Shown: positions 33,783-34,152 of the stretch, in pieces | Layout: the number at the start of each line of letters is the position of its first letter | Position numbering within the stretch: position 1 is the first letter of the stretch | Origin: Calderihabitans maritimus | GTDB taxonomy: Bacteria > Bacillota > KKC1 > Calderihabitantales > Calderihabitantaceae | Direction of reading: 5' to 3' | Length of the DNA stretch: 34,152 nucleotides | NCBI RefSeq assembly: GCF_002207765.1 | Contig: NZ_BDGJ01000065.1 | Span: 1-34,152 of the forward strand | Notes under the pieces: model-generated | What the model was told of the DNA's origin: nothing | What the model saw: the letters and a program-made list of their open reading frames with translations, nothing else | Database searches by the model: none | Program-made: the position numbers and the translations under genes

Positions 33783-34027
33783 TAAATCCCGTCCCCAAAG
33801 GGACGGGATTGCCCGCGGTTCCACCCTTTTTGAAAGAACAAGTCTTTCCTCTCCAAACCTCTTAACGGGGGTCAGCCGTTACTGCCTACTGCTTTCAGCA
33901 TAAGGTTCCAAGGGGGTTTTTCATTGACCCTTCCTAAAAGGTACTTCCAGCCCACGGTACCTTCTCTCTGGTAGGGGTGTCAATGTATCATCCTTGTCAT
34001 TACCTTTATCCATATTGCTTTCTGCTG
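33783..34027 (-). promoter_or_regulatory. T-box leader of thrS
   Basis: Minus strand has the T-box AAGGGTGGAACCGCGG (33828-33813), with a stem-I-like region upstream (CAGAGAG, GGTACC...GGAAGTACC). A Thr ACC codon in the expected specifier stretch (around 33917-33915) fits, though I am less sure of its exact place. Uncharged tRNA-Thr should promote readthrough into thrS. Confidence 0.88.
33785..33810 (-). terminator. T-box-controlled terminator of thrS
   Basis: AATCCCGTCCC (33785-33795) pairs perfectly with GGGACGGGATT (33800-33810), 11 bp, followed on the minus strand by TAATAATTTTATAA. Confidence 0.85.
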
Positions 34028-34033
34028 TACATT

Positions 34034-34063
34034 ATTATAATTTGTACACCTCGAGTTTGTCAA
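34034..34063 (-). promoter_or_regulatory. Sigma-A-type promoter of thrS
   Basis: Minus strand: perfect TTGACA (34063-34058) and TATAAT (34039-34034) with an 18-base spacer. Bases 34064-34152 show no gene. Confidence 0.8.
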
Positions 34064-34152
34064 ACCAACCTTAACACTAGAATGTGTCAAGTAGTATCGG
34101 GTAAAATTTTCCCTGCTCCAATCGAGGCTTAAAAGTGTACGTCAAATTACGA

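Noticed and set aside
33754-33798. Upstream start for thrS at 33798
   Set aside because: It would lie inside the T-box terminator stem; GTG 33753 has a strong SD and gives the normal length.
1-34152. CRISPR array, insertion sequence, tRNA or rRNA genes
   Set aside because: No regularly spaced repeats, transposase motifs or tRNA-like cloverleaf sequences were noticed by eye.

Overview
The window comes from a Gram-positive anaerobe of the Clostridia (Peptococcaceae/Desulfotomaculum/Moorella-like, possibly moderately thermophilic). This is inferred from gene order, purine-rich Shine-Dalgarno (SD) sites with many GTG/TTG starts, T-box leaders on aminoacyl-tRNA synthetase genes, an AUU-started infC behind an L20-type leader, and typical Firmicutes genes (zapA, mutS2, polX). 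The species cannot be named from the sequence alone.

Layout. A rightward penicillin-binding protein gene (174-2909) faces a long leftward series. Reading leftward from the right edge: T-box-thrS; promoter-L20 leader-infC-rpmI-rplT; a TrkA/KtrA-type K+ channel regulator; a TrmH-family methyltransferase; then, after an accessory block, a 30-codon YqzL-like gene, T-box-pheS-pheT, zapA, polX, an AAG-type DNA glycosylase, a phosphoglycerate-mutase-like enzyme, a Nif3-like protein, a double U32 protein and mutS2. Translation, cell-division and DNA-repair genes often cluster this way in Firmicutes.

This block appears interrupted at about 16.8-28.8 kb by accessory genes: a TerC-type membrane protein, a large permease, an EamA exporter, a winged-helix/FCD regulator, and a tight leftward catabolic operon (24490-17482). 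The operon encodes a DUF6917-like protein, RidA, an unassigned fold-type-I PLP enzyme, an FAD oxidoreductase with a Cys cluster, a 72-residue protein, a cobalamin enzyme, and a BioD-like P-loop NTPase. The cobalamin enzyme joins an N-terminal B12 domain of glutamate-mutase/methylmalonyl-CoA-mutase type to a TIM barrel resembling ornithine 4,5-aminomutase (OraE), and it lacks the PLP-binding lysine of OraE/KamE. I read this as an undescribed B12-dependent pathway for an amino acid or amine: permease for uptake, mutase plus P-loop reactivase for carbon-skeleton or amino-group rearrangement, FAD and PLP enzymes for oxidation or cleavage, RidA to clear enamine/imine by-products. The substrate cannot be read from sequence.

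Four copies of a CTCATCANTGATGAG-like palindrome occur only at 24.0-28.8 kb, in front of the operon, in front of ridA, and twice in front of the TerC-type gene. They are candidate operators for the adjacent regulator. A frameshifted rightward membrane-anchored protein gene (17027-17509) converges on the end of the operon.
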